Source: Methanolobus tindarius DSM 2278 (GTDB lineage Archaea > Halobacteriota > Methanosarcinia > Methanosarcinales > Methanosarcinaceae). From it: a DNA stretch of 64,000 nt. The notes under the pieces were generated by a model that saw only the letters and a list, made by a program, of their open reading frames with translations, had not been told where the DNA came from and did not search any database. The translations under genes and the position numbers were made by a program. The DNA lies in contig NZ_AZAJ01000001.1 in assembly GCF_000504205.1 (NCBI RefSeq), positions 434,001 through 498,000 on the forward strand, read 5' to 3'. This document shows, piece after piece, positions 11,101-19,126 of this stretch. The first letter of the stretch is position 1; each line of letters begins with the position of its first letter.

Positions 11101-11918
11101 GCCTTAGCCTTCTGGTGTATTATACGCGGACTGGATATTTCAAGAAGAAGGGCGGGTTCCCCATAAATGTCATTAATCACAGTATATCCAAGAACAGTAT
11201 TCTCGCTAATTGGTTCAATGTGAATCTTTTCAGGAGTAGTTGTTGACAAATCTATTTTATTAAGAGTACTTTCATCTAAACTGGAACCTTGCAGGACTTT
11301 ATAGTTCAATGGAGTATTGTGTACATCTGTAAAGAAGTCGGCCATTTCAGGAGTAAAATAATATCCGGTTATAAGCGTACCCATAGAACTGGAATTACTT
11401 AATGAATCCTTGATAGGACGTGATGAAAAAATAAGAGGACCTTCAGGCAATATTATAATACCAGAGGGGGCATAGTTGTTAGATTCTGATGGTAATAAGG
11501 GATTTTCCCCCGAAAGTATTGAAAGCAATTCTGAGGAAAATTCGGTTTCTGTTTCCTGATAAGAATCATATGTTTTTTTGAAAAGAATATTGTTGGAATT
11601 ATCAAGAAAGACTATCACATTAAGATGCATTGCTTTCATGTCTTCATTTTCCAGATTAGACTCGACATAAGTAGAATCATTTGTTGACATGAATTCACTT
11701 GTAGCCACACTAGAAGCCATTCCCTGAGTCAGCATTTCAAGGTTAAAACTTGCCTGTTCAAAAAACTCTGTAGCTTTATCCATGTTATCCGTAACAGTCT
11801 GACGTTCAAGATCGTCAAAACTATGGAAAATAATCGAACCTGCACTGATATACAAAGTAAGAATCAGGAAAAATAGAGTCAAACTGAAAATTATCAATGT
11901 CTTAGAGCGTAATTTCAT
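8157..11918 (-). CDS. Hybrid histidine kinase with extracytoplasmic sensor, three PAS domains and two receivers
   Basis: 1253 residues. TM1 (about 7-30) and TM2 (about 275-300) flank an extracytoplasmic segment of CHASE4-like character. A HAMP-like linker (about 305-355) follows, then three PAS domains (about 360-475, 485-600, 610-720), HisKA (MSHELRTPLNSVIGF, His about 738), HATPase_c (GTGLGLALV) and two receivers with LDLNLPGMDG and VDLMMPDVNG. The third PAS carries LCHKFICPSQIGSCPI, a cysteine cluster matching one in the kinase at 45530-47122. GAGGT lies 6 bases before the ATG. Its stop overlaps the spacer before the next kinase, so translation of the pair may be coupled. It should sense an external cue and relay phosphate through its receivers. 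Confidence 0.88.
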   Translation of the reverse strand: MKLRSKTLIIFSLTLFFLILTLYISAGSIIFHSFDDLERQTVTDNMDKATEFFEQASFNLEMLTQGMASSVATSEFMSTNDSTYVESNLENEDMKAMHLNVIVFLDNSNNILFKKTYDSYQETETEFSSELLSILSGENPLLPSESNNYAPSGIIILPEGPLIFSSRPIKDSLSNSSSMGTLITGYYFTPEMADFFTDVHNTPLNYKVLQGSSLDESTLNKIDLSTTTPEKIHIEPISENTVLGYTVINDIYGEPALLLEISSPRIIHQKAKATFAYLLYAIIFAGILYGTAGTVFLENGILSRLIILKNNVDSAETDLSSYESTDIPGNDEISSLASSIDNLAETLNARESLLSSIIESVSEGVIVIDENYKMTHFKSKFIELWDIPEHTLAEKDGLKLFNHLKDRIVNYDHLFSMLQKYHMTAVTNVVIVQFTNDTYFEVSTFPLFGKDKVIGRILSFRDITESKKSEDLLRDKERRFRLLFEHSNDAIFIVKDGMIQDLNEKACTFACVTDHAIVGIELNDLVNNDQLELLHTIIRDSIKYNFSKAEIQIKKANGEQIDAEVSATLVDKKDLIVQLIIRDITERKEIERLEHENQERMSLIIDNINCGVVVIDANTHEIVDVNITALEIVQHKKEDLIGSLCHKFICPSQIGSCPITDLGQSIDTSERVIIRSDGTKVPILKSVEIVNLSGRELFIESFIDITDIKKTENELIDAKINAEAANRTKSEFLATMSHELRTPLNSVIGFSDLLLDGSFGELNDKQGRFMANISHSGKHLLNLINDILDISKIEAGKMELFYEIFDFSDLVSDIHLMMKPLSSKKNINLEFNMRPRSIFINADRSKLKQIMYNIIGNAIKFTPDNGKVHVDISMKDQILLLSVKDNGIGISSDDQEKLFHPFVQLDSASTRKFEGTGLGLALVKNLLKLHGGTIDVESEQGKGSTFYIEVPLNLKEKDLNARLITDENSEDIVQTSTISSADDLVILEPENSDGSEPLILVVEDDPNSRELLSFMLNDAGFRLILAEDGAEALEIAKEVHPFAITLDLNLPGMDGTEILENLKKDDCTSSIPVVVLSSLGEKDIGMIVGIVDHLTKPVDSDRLLGLLSDLVTKSGKTSFKALVIDDDPMVVEMLSEMIRSFGYDVITAGGGQEGINKAFETHPDVLIVDLMMPDVNGFDVISTLKSDSRTINIPLIVCTAKDIESDEADYLNNNAFTILQKGAFSKEDLLGILGKLEKPSGEANSSGSCKGGM

Positions 11919-11953
11919 GGCTCAACCTCAAGAACTATTACGCAAAAAGAGGA

Positions 11954-12325
11954 TCAGTTTGAAGTTTCAAGGTGATATTGGATCTTTTCCTTAAAACTGT
12001 GGATATCTATTGGTTTGGAAATGTAATCGATGCATCCGGCAGCAATAAAACGCTCATCGTCACCGCGCATGGAATGTGCAGTCAAAGCTATTACCGGAAT
12101 ATCTTTTGTAGCTTCATCTTCCTTTAATCGTGAAAGAACTTCAAGTCCGTCCATTTTAGGCAACTGAATGTCCAGAAGGATCAGGTCAAACTCTTTCTCT
12201 TTTACCTTTTCCAGGGCTATGAACCCATCCTCTGCAGGAGTTACTTCATATCCATAGGACTCCAGCAGATCCACAGTGAGTTCCATGTTTACAGGATTGT
12301 CCTCAATTACAAGTATGTTGCACAT
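11954..12325 (-). CDS. Single-domain response regulator (CheY/DivK-like receiver)
   Basis: The 123-residue protein is one receiver domain: acidic pocket EDN near residue 8, phospho-acceptor Asp in LILLDIQLPKMDG, conserved Thr in ALTAHSM and Lys in ISKPID. No output domain is fused, so it probably acts as a phosphate shuttle or protein-protein switch. GAGGG lies 6 bases upstream of the ATG. It is the first gene of the cluster with two hybrid kinases (gap of 35 bases to the next), and may carry phosphate between their receivers and another partner. The partner is not identifiable here. Confidence 0.92.
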   Translation of the reverse strand: MCNILVIEDNPVNMELTVDLLESYGYEVTPAEDGFIALEKVKEKEFDLILLDIQLPKMDGLEVLSRLKEDEATKDIPVIALTAHSMRGDDERFIAAGCIDYISKPIDIHSFKEKIQYHLETSN

Positions 12326-12648
12326 TTTTTCCCTCGAAATATTAGCTCCCGCTTTGCTTTTAATCTTAAAACATCAGCAATATTCAGGGAGAATATTGAA
12401 ATGTATTTAGGATCTGATACGGGTGATAAATATAATAAATGGATGATAATATTATGTAGTTGGTTACTCTATAAAAGCATATCGCACACCAATATTCACA
12501 ATTAACATTTTCCAAATGTTGAACTATTTCTTACAAAAAATAACAGAACTGGATGGTGAGAAAATTAATCAGCAATGACGGAGTTTTACATAAGAACCAT
12601 ACAAGAGCTAATTCATATCCAGGTTAAAGATCAATTGAGGCATACTGA
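12326..12648. other. Intergenic region with promoters and CAATATTC half-sites
   Basis: This 323-base gap separates divergent genes. It contains an inverted repeat CAATATTC-N5-GAATATTG (12378-12398), a third CAATATTC at 12490-12497, and TATA-like boxes near 12427-12438 and 12468-12477. No open frame in it looks coding. Confidence 0.5.
12378..12398. promoter_or_regulatory. Inverted repeat upstream of the receiver/kinase operon
   Basis: Eight-base arms CAATATTC and GAATATTG are separated by AGGGA. The site lies 53-73 bases upstream of the receiver gene start and is a candidate operator. A lone third half-site lies at 12490-12497. Confidence 0.4.
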
Positions 12649-13860
12649 ATGAAAGATAAAATTACGGACATACACCAGTCACCTTTCAGGATGGTGCTTG
12701 CAATAACCGGAGGAGGAACTGAAGCTATCGGAGAACTTCTACGCCATGGCAGAGGTTCGGACACTCTTCTTGAAGCCATTGTGCCTTACAGTAAGGAATC
12801 TTTACATGAACTGATAGGGAAAAAACCGGATAGTTATGTTTCTGCTGAAACCGCAAAGGATATGGCAATGTCAGCATATCGCCGTGCATTGCTGCTGGAT
12901 TCCAGAACTGAAAAAGCAGAACCATTGAACCTGATAGGAATTGGCGTCACATGTAAACTTGCAAAGCAGGGAGATGAGCGTGAAGGCAGGCAACATGAAG
13001 TATATTTTGCAAGTCAGTCATACCACAAAACTACTGTATCAGGTGTTTCTTTTGAAAAGAAAGGAAGCAGGGAAGAACAGGAAAGTATTACAGCAAATTT
13101 CATCTTAAACAGAATAGCATCCCTGTGTAAACCGGAAAAATATGCAAAAGACGCCAACCTGGAAGATAATACGAAAGATAGAACACTTATTATCGATAAA
13201 GAAACTGAAGCCGATGGTGAGACCTCAAAGCTGCTTCTAAATACACTGGAAAGTATTAATTCCGGGAAGAATTCACCACAAAAAGTAAATCTGGGAAAAA
13301 ATTCCAACAAGCCATGCATTATTATGTCAGGTTCTTTTAACCCATGCCACAAGAACCATATTGAAATGGCAATGATAGCTTCTGAAAAATATGGCATGCC
13401 TGTGGATTTTGAAATATCCCTTGCCAATGTTGACAAGCCACCTATTGACTACATATCCCTGAAGGAAAGAGTGGATTCTGTCAGGGTTTGTATACAGGAT
13501 ATGGGAAAGGGGTCGGCAGGAAATATATATCTGAGTAACTCTCCACTTTTTGCTGATAAGGCTATTCTGTTCCCGGATTCTGTTTTTATAATAGGGACTG
13601 ACACCCTGAACAGGCTCTTTAATGTCAATTATTACAGAGAAGGTGAAGACATGCAGAGTCTTATCGATCATTTCAGGAAGTATAATATAAGGTTCCTGGT
13701 TTTCAGGAGAAAGGATGCGCAAATCTGCATTGAGATTGATATCCCGGATATCTGCGATATAGTCTCCTATGATTGCTACAATGATGACGGTACATCATCA
13801 ACAAAGATACGAAATGAAAGAAATGCAGTTTCAAATAATTCTACAGGCATCGTATATTGA
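12649..13860 (+). CDS. CinA-C-like domain fused to NMN adenylyltransferase-like nucleotidyltransferase
   Basis: 403 residues with two enzyme-like halves. Residues about 10-165 resemble the CinA C-terminal (nicotinamide-nucleotide amidase) fold: AITGGGTEAIGELLRHGRGS, then a conserved GIGVTCKLA segment. Residues about 222-395 form a nucleotidyltransferase core with the phosphate-binding motif SGSFNPCHKNH (His 234 and His 237) and the C-terminal SSTKIR motif typical of NMN/nicotinate adenylyltransferases and cytidylyltransferases. A low-complexity linker (about 170-220) joins them. A role in pyridine-nucleotide salvage is reasonable but the substrate is not proven. The 3' end overlaps the convergent gene at 13831 by 30 bases. 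Confidence 0.75.
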   Translation: MKDKITDIHQSPFRMVLAITGGGTEAIGELLRHGRGSDTLLEAIVPYSKESLHELIGKKPDSYVSAETAKDMAMSAYRRALLLDSRTEKAEPLNLIGIGVTCKLAKQGDEREGRQHEVYFASQSYHKTTVSGVSFEKKGSREEQESITANFILNRIASLCKPEKYAKDANLEDNTKDRTLIIDKETEADGETSKLLLNTLESINSGKNSPQKVNLGKNSNKPCIIMSGSFNPCHKNHIEMAMIASEKYGMPVDFEISLANVDKPPIDYISLKERVDSVRVCIQDMGKGSAGNIYLSNSPLFADKAILFPDSVFIIGTDTLNRLFNVNYYREGEDMQSLIDHFRKYNIRFLVFRRKDAQICIEIDIPDICDIVSYDCYNDDGTSSTKIRNERNAVSNNSTGIVY

Positions 13861-14268
13861 AGGGCACCCTCTCATGTCATTCGTTTTTATAATATCTGCA
13901 TTCACTGCTTTTGCAAGTTTATGAACAATGGCCTTTGATTTTGCTACACATTCAGCGTCCATATCATTCCAGTTACCGGATGATATGTTGTCAAGTGTCT
14001 TCTTCAGCATTAAAATTTCATCTTTTGATACGCATTCATTACTGTCTACACAGTAGTCATTTTCTTTACTCAGGTTCTTTAAATTACAGAGTATGGCATC
14101 CAGCCTGGAGCTTGTGAGCTCTTCATTAAACCTGTGCTCAGACGGATTTACATTTTCTCTCTGATAATGAACTTCCGCCAGGAACAGGAACCTGTCACAT
14201 TCGTAGAACCAGTCTCTAACGTCATATAATAAATTCATACCCACACTGTGTAATGTATTGACATCCAT
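13831..14268 (-). CDS. Unknown small helical protein
   Basis: The 145-residue product is not recognised. It is predicted helical and acidic, has seven cysteines and no signal or membrane segment. The ATG at 14268 is immediately preceded by TATA-like TTTATATT, so the start or promoter assignment is uncertain. It converges with the CinA/NMNAT-like gene and overlaps it by 30 bases. Coherent codon use over the full frame and convergent placement support a real gene. Confidence 0.5.
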   Translation of the reverse strand: MDVNTLHSVGMNLLYDVRDWFYECDRFLFLAEVHYQRENVNPSEHRFNEELTSSRLDAILCNLKNLSKENDYCVDSNECVSKDEILMLKKTLDNISSGNWNDMDAECVAKSKAIVHKLAKAVNADIIKTNDMRGCPSIYDACRII

Positions 14269-14395
14269 AATATAAAAGAGTATGGAAGTAACAATGTTAC
14301 TTATTTAATGACATGTTAGCAACATATAAACAGAAAAATATAATTCCTGAAAACTATCTCTAAAGTATATAAGAACATTAGCTAAATTCTGATAA

Positions 14396-14704
14396 TTAAA
14401 GGTCTTCACTATTTATCAGGAAATATGAGCACCAGAGTTTCTCATCCCTGTAACTGAGCATACTTATTCTTTCCCTTGTCATTATATCAAATAATTTTTC
14501 TATACCCGGCGGATAGGATCCCATTGGATTAAGGGGCACAAGAGGTTCACCGTCAACCATTTCCACATAATACAGATCAGAACTAAAATTCCGTATAAAA
14601 CTAATGTCATAAGCAATAAAAACAGCAATTATGTCCTGCATTAAAACAGGAGGAGTAAAATGTTCCAGATCCCTTTCTGTCAGCTCTGTGAGAGTGTTGT
14701 CCAT
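14396..14704 (-). CDS. Unknown small protein
   Basis: 102 residues, acidic, no membrane segment. The middle reads as a short beta-rich unit (DLYYVEMVDGEPLVPLNP) followed by PPGIEKLFDIMTRERISML. I do not recognise the family. It is flanked by AT-rich gaps on both sides, so it is probably a single-gene unit. No strong ribosome-binding site is visible before the ATG. Confidence 0.45.
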   Translation of the reverse strand: MDNTLTELTERDLEHFTPPVLMQDIIAVFIAYDISFIRNFSSDLYYVEMVDGEPLVPLNPMGSYPPGIEKLFDIMTRERISMLSYRDEKLWCSYFLINSEDL

Positions 14705-15069
14705 GAATATGAATAAACCATATGCAATAAAAGTAATTTGTTACGGCTAATGCAAATATACATAGCTCTGTTGGAATAGTCTGAAAGTTACAACGTGAAT
14801 AATACAATCAAAAACCGAATTATTGTAACTATACGTTTTGTTGTATATTTCAAATTTGAAATATCAAATAGCACGCACTTAAATAAACCATAAGAAAAAA
14901 ACATAAAATGATTACACATGATTAGTCCTAATTTGTAAGCCATACATAAGTATGAACAGTCACACATTTCAAGAATAAGAGTATGAATATGTAATCATAA
15001 ACTCAAAGTTCAACTAACATCAGTTGAATTGGCAATAATACAAAAACATACCAGTATGAAAAAAGAAAA
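14705..15069. other. Intergenic region with a perfect 20-bp palindrome
   Basis: 365 AT-rich bases without a convincing gene. The notable element is a perfect palindrome at 14845-14864. Smaller CATAC/GTATG dyads occur near 14942-14955 and 15049-15060. Confidence 0.5.
14845..14864. repeat. Perfect 20-bp palindrome
   Basis: The sequence ATATTTCAAATTTGAAATAT is exactly self-complementary. It lies about 140 bases upstream of the unknown gene starting at 14704 (minus strand). It could be a dimeric regulator site. Chance symmetry in AT-rich DNA is the alternative. Confidence 0.4.
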
Positions 15070-15597
15070 TCAGTAGGTGTTGCGGTTGCGACCCTGTTCT
15101 ATAGACATTTTCAGGACTTCTGGTTCCCGGGACCCCAGCATAAGGCGCTTCCCATTTCTAAATTCAATCATCAGACCCTTGTTACCACTTATATTGTAGG
15201 CTTTGCCGTTTCGACCATACCTTATACCCCACCCACCATAATCCCTGAGTGGTCTATATCTCACAGCTTCAGCGGACAGTATATCGCTGAAAGGAAAATG
15301 CCTGAATGAAAGATGGAATGGGAAAAACTTCACGTAAAGACCGCTGTTGCGCACAACAACCACAAGACGGATGGACAGCATGAAAATAGGGAAAATAACT
15401 CCCATACCAATAAGGATTGCTATCATTCCTTCATCAGATGCAGGATTGCTGCCAAAAGGGCGGCCATACACAAGCTGTTCTATAGCGCCGTACCATGTCA
15501 TCCCTGTGGTCACAAGTAATAATGCCAGTAACCATATTTGCCTGAATTTCTGTACTTCCCTGAATATGACAGAGTCTGCAGAACCATCGTAAGTCAT
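15070..15597 (-). CDS. Membrane protein with two N-terminal TM helices and PH-like domain
   Basis: About 175 residues from the ATG at 15597 (two TTG codons precede it). Two hydrophobic helices (about 22-45 and 60-85) are followed by a cytoplasmic beta-rich region with the charged GLYVKFFPFHLSFRHFPF segment and GGWGIRYGRNGKAYNISG, ending in IEFRNGKRLMLGSREPE. This layout resembles small bacterial-PH-like (DUF6141-type) membrane proteins, whose function is unknown. It is divergent from cutA with about 65 bases between the starts. Confidence 0.65.
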   Translation of the reverse strand: MTYDGSADSVIFREVQKFRQIWLLALLLVTTGMTWYGAIEQLVYGRPFGSNPASDEGMIAILIGMGVIFPIFMLSIRLVVVVRNSGLYVKFFPFHLSFRHFPFSDILSAEAVRYRPLRDYGGWGIRYGRNGKAYNISGNKGLMIEFRNGKRLMLGSREPEVLKMSIEQGRNRNTY

Positions 15598-15662
15598 CAA
15601 CAAAAATAAGAAACTGAAAATATATAATCATTGTTAATATTCTGACCCGTGAGGAGAGCAAA

Positions 15663-15968
15663 ATGTATTCTATCATCTACACCACAACTTCAAGCAAAGA
15701 GGAAGCAAAAAATATTGCCAGGGAACTTGTGGAAAACAAACTTGCGGCCTGTGTCAATATACACGCCATTGATTCTGTTTATGCATGGGAAGACAACGTT
15801 GAAGAGGATATGGAGTTTGCACTCTCAATAAAGACTTTAACTTCAAAAACACAGGATATAACCAATCATATCAGAAAGCTGCATAGCTATGAACTTCCTG
15901 CAATCATCTCATGGAAAATAAACGGGGAAGCTGAATACCTGAGATGGATATCCGAGAGCGTTGTGTAA
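15663..15968 (+). CDS. cutA: CutA1 divalent-cation tolerance protein
   Basis: The 101-residue product matches the trimeric CutA1 family across its full length: TTTSSKEEAKNIARELVENKLAACVNI at the N-terminus, then the YAWEDNVEED strand, IKTLTSK, and the C-terminal LHSYELPAII...EYLRWI. GAGGAG lies 7 bases before the ATG. CutA proteins are very stable trimers linked genetically to copper and other divalent-ion tolerance. The biochemical role in archaea is not settled. Confidence 0.95.
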   Translation: MYSIIYTTTSSKEEAKNIARELVENKLAACVNIHAIDSVYAWEDNVEEDMEFALSIKTLTSKTQDITNHIRKLHSYELPAIISWKINGEAEYLRWISESVV

Positions 15969-16064
15969 GACGATTAAAGAAAAAAATGGAAAATATGAAA
16001 AACAAAATACATGAAAATGAATCAATGCAGAGAAACTGCATCAATTCAAAAAACTAAGTTCTTT

Positions 16065-17156
16065 TTATTCCGTTTTCTGCTGGATGATAGTCCTTACAGG
16101 GAATGGAATCTCAATACCTTCTTTTTCAAATTCAGCATTGATTTTAGTGTTGACTTCGTTTATTACAGTAAATTTTTCTCCGGGATGAGTTACCCACATT
16201 ATCATGGCAAAGTCAAGGCTGAAATCGCCGTGATTATCGAACCTGACATAAGGTGCAGGATCATCCAGCACAAAATTGACATCTTTTGCAATGCCAGTCA
16301 GAATTTCCCTGACTTTCTCTACATCAGAACCATAAGCAACACCTATTGTCACTTTGACCATCATTGTCTCTTCAGGAGAAGTGTAATTTGTTATTTTGCT
16401 GTTGGCAATTATGTTGTTAGGGATTACAATCATGTTGTTATAGAGGTTCTTGATTCTGGTACTGCGTATACCTATTTCCTGTACTATGCCTATCTCACCG
16501 TCATCAATTTCTATCCTGTCCCCGGGCTTGAATGGCTGGTCAAAGTAAATCGAAAGACCACCGAAAAACTGGGAAATTGTATCCTGTGCTGCAAAAGCAA
16601 CTGCCAGACCCACAATACCTGCTGATGCAAAAAGTGGAAGAATGTCCGCATCCCACACACCTTTCAATATTGCAAGGACTCCGAAGAAGACAATTAGCAC
16701 ATCAAGTATATTCTTGAATAGGGGAAGAAGCTCATCATCCATCCGGGTGTCTGTTTTTCTGACAAGATGAGAGAATACATACTTGAAGAGTATTTTATCT
16801 ATTTTTAGCAGGGCAAAAATCCATAAAATACCCAGGACTGTTAGCAGAAGACCCATAATAATTTCTATGGCGGCATTTCCAGGGAGCACAATTTCTGCAG
16901 CTATGAAAGCTCCCACAAATGCAACTGTATAGAATATCGGTTTTTTAAGAGCATCAACAATTAGGTCGTCACAATCATAACTAGTCTTTGCAGCGTAATG
17001 AAGGAAGACCTTTTCAAATAAAAGATCTGCAATAAAAGCCAGTATTACAGATGCAACTATTACAATTGTTGCAGCCGCAATATCCGAACCAAAAATACCG
17101 GATTGTGACTGCACGAATTGATTAATGTAAACAGGGATTGTGTTGTTCAGAAACAT
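16065..17156 (-). CDS. mscS: MscS-family small-conductance mechanosensitive channel
   Basis: 363 residues. Four to five hydrophobic helices (about 20-190) lead into the MscS core with the pore-helix motif FASAGIVGLAVAFAAQDTISQ and the beta domain IYFDQPFKPGDRIEIDDGEIGIVQEIGIRSTRI. The C-terminal part (about 260-355) matches the cytoplasmic vestibule. The channel should open under membrane tension and release solutes on hypo-osmotic shock. A TATA-like box on the minus strand at about 17173-17182 lies about 20 bases from the ATG, so the mRNA may be leaderless. Confidence 0.93.
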   Translation of the reverse strand: MFLNNTIPVYINQFVQSQSGIFGSDIAAATIVIVASVILAFIADLLFEKVFLHYAAKTSYDCDDLIVDALKKPIFYTVAFVGAFIAAEIVLPGNAAIEIIMGLLLTVLGILWIFALLKIDKILFKYVFSHLVRKTDTRMDDELLPLFKNILDVLIVFFGVLAILKGVWDADILPLFASAGIVGLAVAFAAQDTISQFFGGLSIYFDQPFKPGDRIEIDDGEIGIVQEIGIRSTRIKNLYNNMIVIPNNIIANSKITNYTSPEETMMVKVTIGVAYGSDVEKVREILTGIAKDVNFVLDDPAPYVRFDNHGDFSLDFAMIMWVTHPGEKFTVINEVNTKINAEFEKEGIEIPFPVRTIIQQKTE

Positions 17157-17257
17157 GCTGCTTGGTTTGAATAAAATATATATAAACTTTTTTAAACATA
17201 CAACAGGTTTAGAGAGTGGAATACCAGCAAGAAGGATAATATAGGGAACTGCAAATA

Positions 17258-17962
17258 ATGCGGATAATGAAAGAACGCAATTCTGATGTCGCAGTCACGT
17301 GGATAGAGAAAGGGCTTAGTGAGAAGGACCCTGAAAAGAAACTACATTATTTTGGTCTGGCACTTGAGCTTGATCCGAAAAACCCGGTGGCACTCAACAA
17401 CAAGGGCATGCTACTGTATAAGAAAGGGAAATTTCACGAAGCTATTGAGTGTTATGATAAAATACTCAAACAGTACAACATGTCCAGGTATCTTCCTGCT
17501 CTTTATAACAAAGCCCTGGCATTAAAGAAAATGGAACGTTTTGAGGCTGCACTTACTTTTATGAACAGGGCACTGAAACAGCAGCCAGACAATGATAAGA
17601 TTAAACTGCATGTCGAAAACCTTACACTAATTGTTGAAGGAAAAGAAGAAATAAAACCACGTAAAGAAACTCAGATTTCAATAGAGAAACTTGCTGTTAA
17701 CCAGGTTTACGTCCAATGGGAACCTCCTGCAGTAAGTACACTGCTTGCATATGAAATGAAATGCAGCCAGAAGGATATAAAATACTACAAAGGATTCGGG
17801 GAAGATCTTGTAAAGGAAAAGATTATTCAGGACAAACTCAACAGAAGAGCATATTGCTGTGGAACATGCCGATACCATAAAAATGAACTCTGCCAGCACA
17901 AGGACACTAAAGCAATGTCGATTTCTCTAAATGCCATATGCAGGAACTTCAGGCCAGAATAA
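17258..17962 (+). CDS. TPR-repeat protein with C-terminal cysteine cluster
   Basis: 234 residues. Tetratricopeptide repeats fill about 15-125 (ALELDPKNPVALNNKGMLLYKKGKFHEAIECYDKIL and the next unit ALYNKALALKKMERFEAALTFMNRAL). A C-terminal module of unknown type contains RRAYCCGTCRYHKNELCQH and AICRNF, with five cysteines and histidines that could bind zinc or an iron-sulfur centre. It is probably a protein-interaction scaffold with a metal-binding tail. ATG at 17267 is an alternative start. Confidence 0.75.
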   Translation: MRIMKERNSDVAVTWIEKGLSEKDPEKKLHYFGLALELDPKNPVALNNKGMLLYKKGKFHEAIECYDKILKQYNMSRYLPALYNKALALKKMERFEAALTFMNRALKQQPDNDKIKLHVENLTLIVEGKEEIKPRKETQISIEKLAVNQVYVQWEPPAVSTLLAYEMKCSQKDIKYYKGFGEDLVKEKIIQDKLNRRAYCCGTCRYHKNELCQHKDTKAMSISLNAICRNFRPE

Positions 17963-18012
17963 GAATGGATAAAAAATAGAAAATTAAAAGCAAAAATAAA
18001 TTGAAAAGGGTA

Positions 18013-19122
18013 TCATAGGACACCCAGATCTGTCAGACGCTCAGGAAGATACCTGTCCGTCACAAAATCCAGACCTTTTCCTGCAAAGGCCTGCTGTTCG
18101 GCTTTTTTGTTAATTTCAAGCTGGAGACTTATCTGCTCTTTCCAGTAATCGCTGGCAAACCTTGGATCTGTAAGCTCACTTCTCAGGGCTGCAACGTCCT
18201 TGTCTGTAAGCTTATCAGTGGACAGTTCATATTCCACAATATCAGAAGGTTGAACACCAACAAACTGAGCACCCGGTGTTGCCATATGCTCTGAAAGATG
18301 AGCACTTTTAATAGCACCATAAGCCACCGATGCAAAGATACGATATGACCATGGGTCACCATCAGTAAAGACTACTACAGGAATATTCATCTCCTCATTC
18401 ATCCTCTTGATGATACGACGCGTGGAACGTGCAGGTTGCCCTTTCAGGTGCACAAGAATGGCATCATTTCTTTCATCAAAACCATTCTCAATAAGCCTGG
18501 CATACATACCACCAGTCTCAACGGCAATGATGAATTTTGCATCCGTATCAAGGAATTCGATATTTTCAACGTTGAACGGAATCTGATAACCACTTTCACC
18601 TATGTCTTCCTGACAATGAATCACACGGTCTCCACGCTTCGTTTCTTCACGCAGACGGATAGGACCGAACATTGTTGCACCGTCTTCCTCAGGACGCATG
18701 TGGAAATATTCCCTCTGAAGACCGGAAATAATCTCAAGATCCTCGATGAGCCTGTCACTTTCAGGCTGTTCACGGAATTTTGCTATATCCCAGTTCTCTG
18801 AGATATAATACAACTCTCTTAAAGTAGACCCTCTATTCTGCCCCAGGTGGTTTTTCACCAGGAAATCTATAACATGGCTGGTTTTCAATAACTGGAAAGC
18901 ACCTTTTACAGTCTTTGCGCTTCTTTCGGTTTCCCTGTCACCATAAACCCATACATCACTATCTTCACTGTATTCTATGTTGGCTTTTGTACGACTGGGA
19001 AGAGATACACTCGGAACTACCTCATCAGTAAATTGATCATACAGTTCACCTGCAAGACCGAGTAAACGGCCTCTTGCAATCTCATCATGTTCTTTTTTCT
19101 GCGTAGAAAGATTATCTGCCAT
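18013..19122 (-). CDS. top6A: DNA topoisomerase VI subunit A
   Basis: The 369-residue Spo11-related cutting subunit. The catalytic tyrosine lies in [11 protein letters not shown] (Tyr 105/106). The Toprim domain includes ETGGMYARL and the metal-binding [23 protein letters not shown]. Together with Top6B it forms a type IIB topoisomerase that makes ATP-dependent double-strand breaks with two-base overhangs and relaxes or decatenates DNA. The gene begins 4 bases after the top6B stop codon, so the two subunits are translated from one mRNA. Confidence 0.97.
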   Translation of the reverse strand: MADNLSTQKKEHDEIARGRLLGLAGELYDQFTDEVVPSVSLPSRTKANIEYSEDSDVWVYGDRETERSAKTVKGAFQLLKTSHVIDFLVKNHLGQNRGSTLRELYYISENWDIAKFREQPESDRLIEDLEIISGLQREYFHMRPEEDGATMFGPIRLREETKRGDRVIHCQEDIGESGYQIPFNVENIEFLDTDAKFIIAVETGGMYARLIENGFDERNDAILVHLKGQPARSTRRIIKRMNEEMNIPVVVFTDGDPWSYRIFASVAYGAIKSAHLSEHMATPGAQFVGVQPSDIVEYELSTDKLTDKDVAALRSELTDPRFASDYWKEQISLQLEINKKAEQQAFAGKGLDFVTDRYLPERLTDLGVL

Positions 19123-19126
19123 TTAT

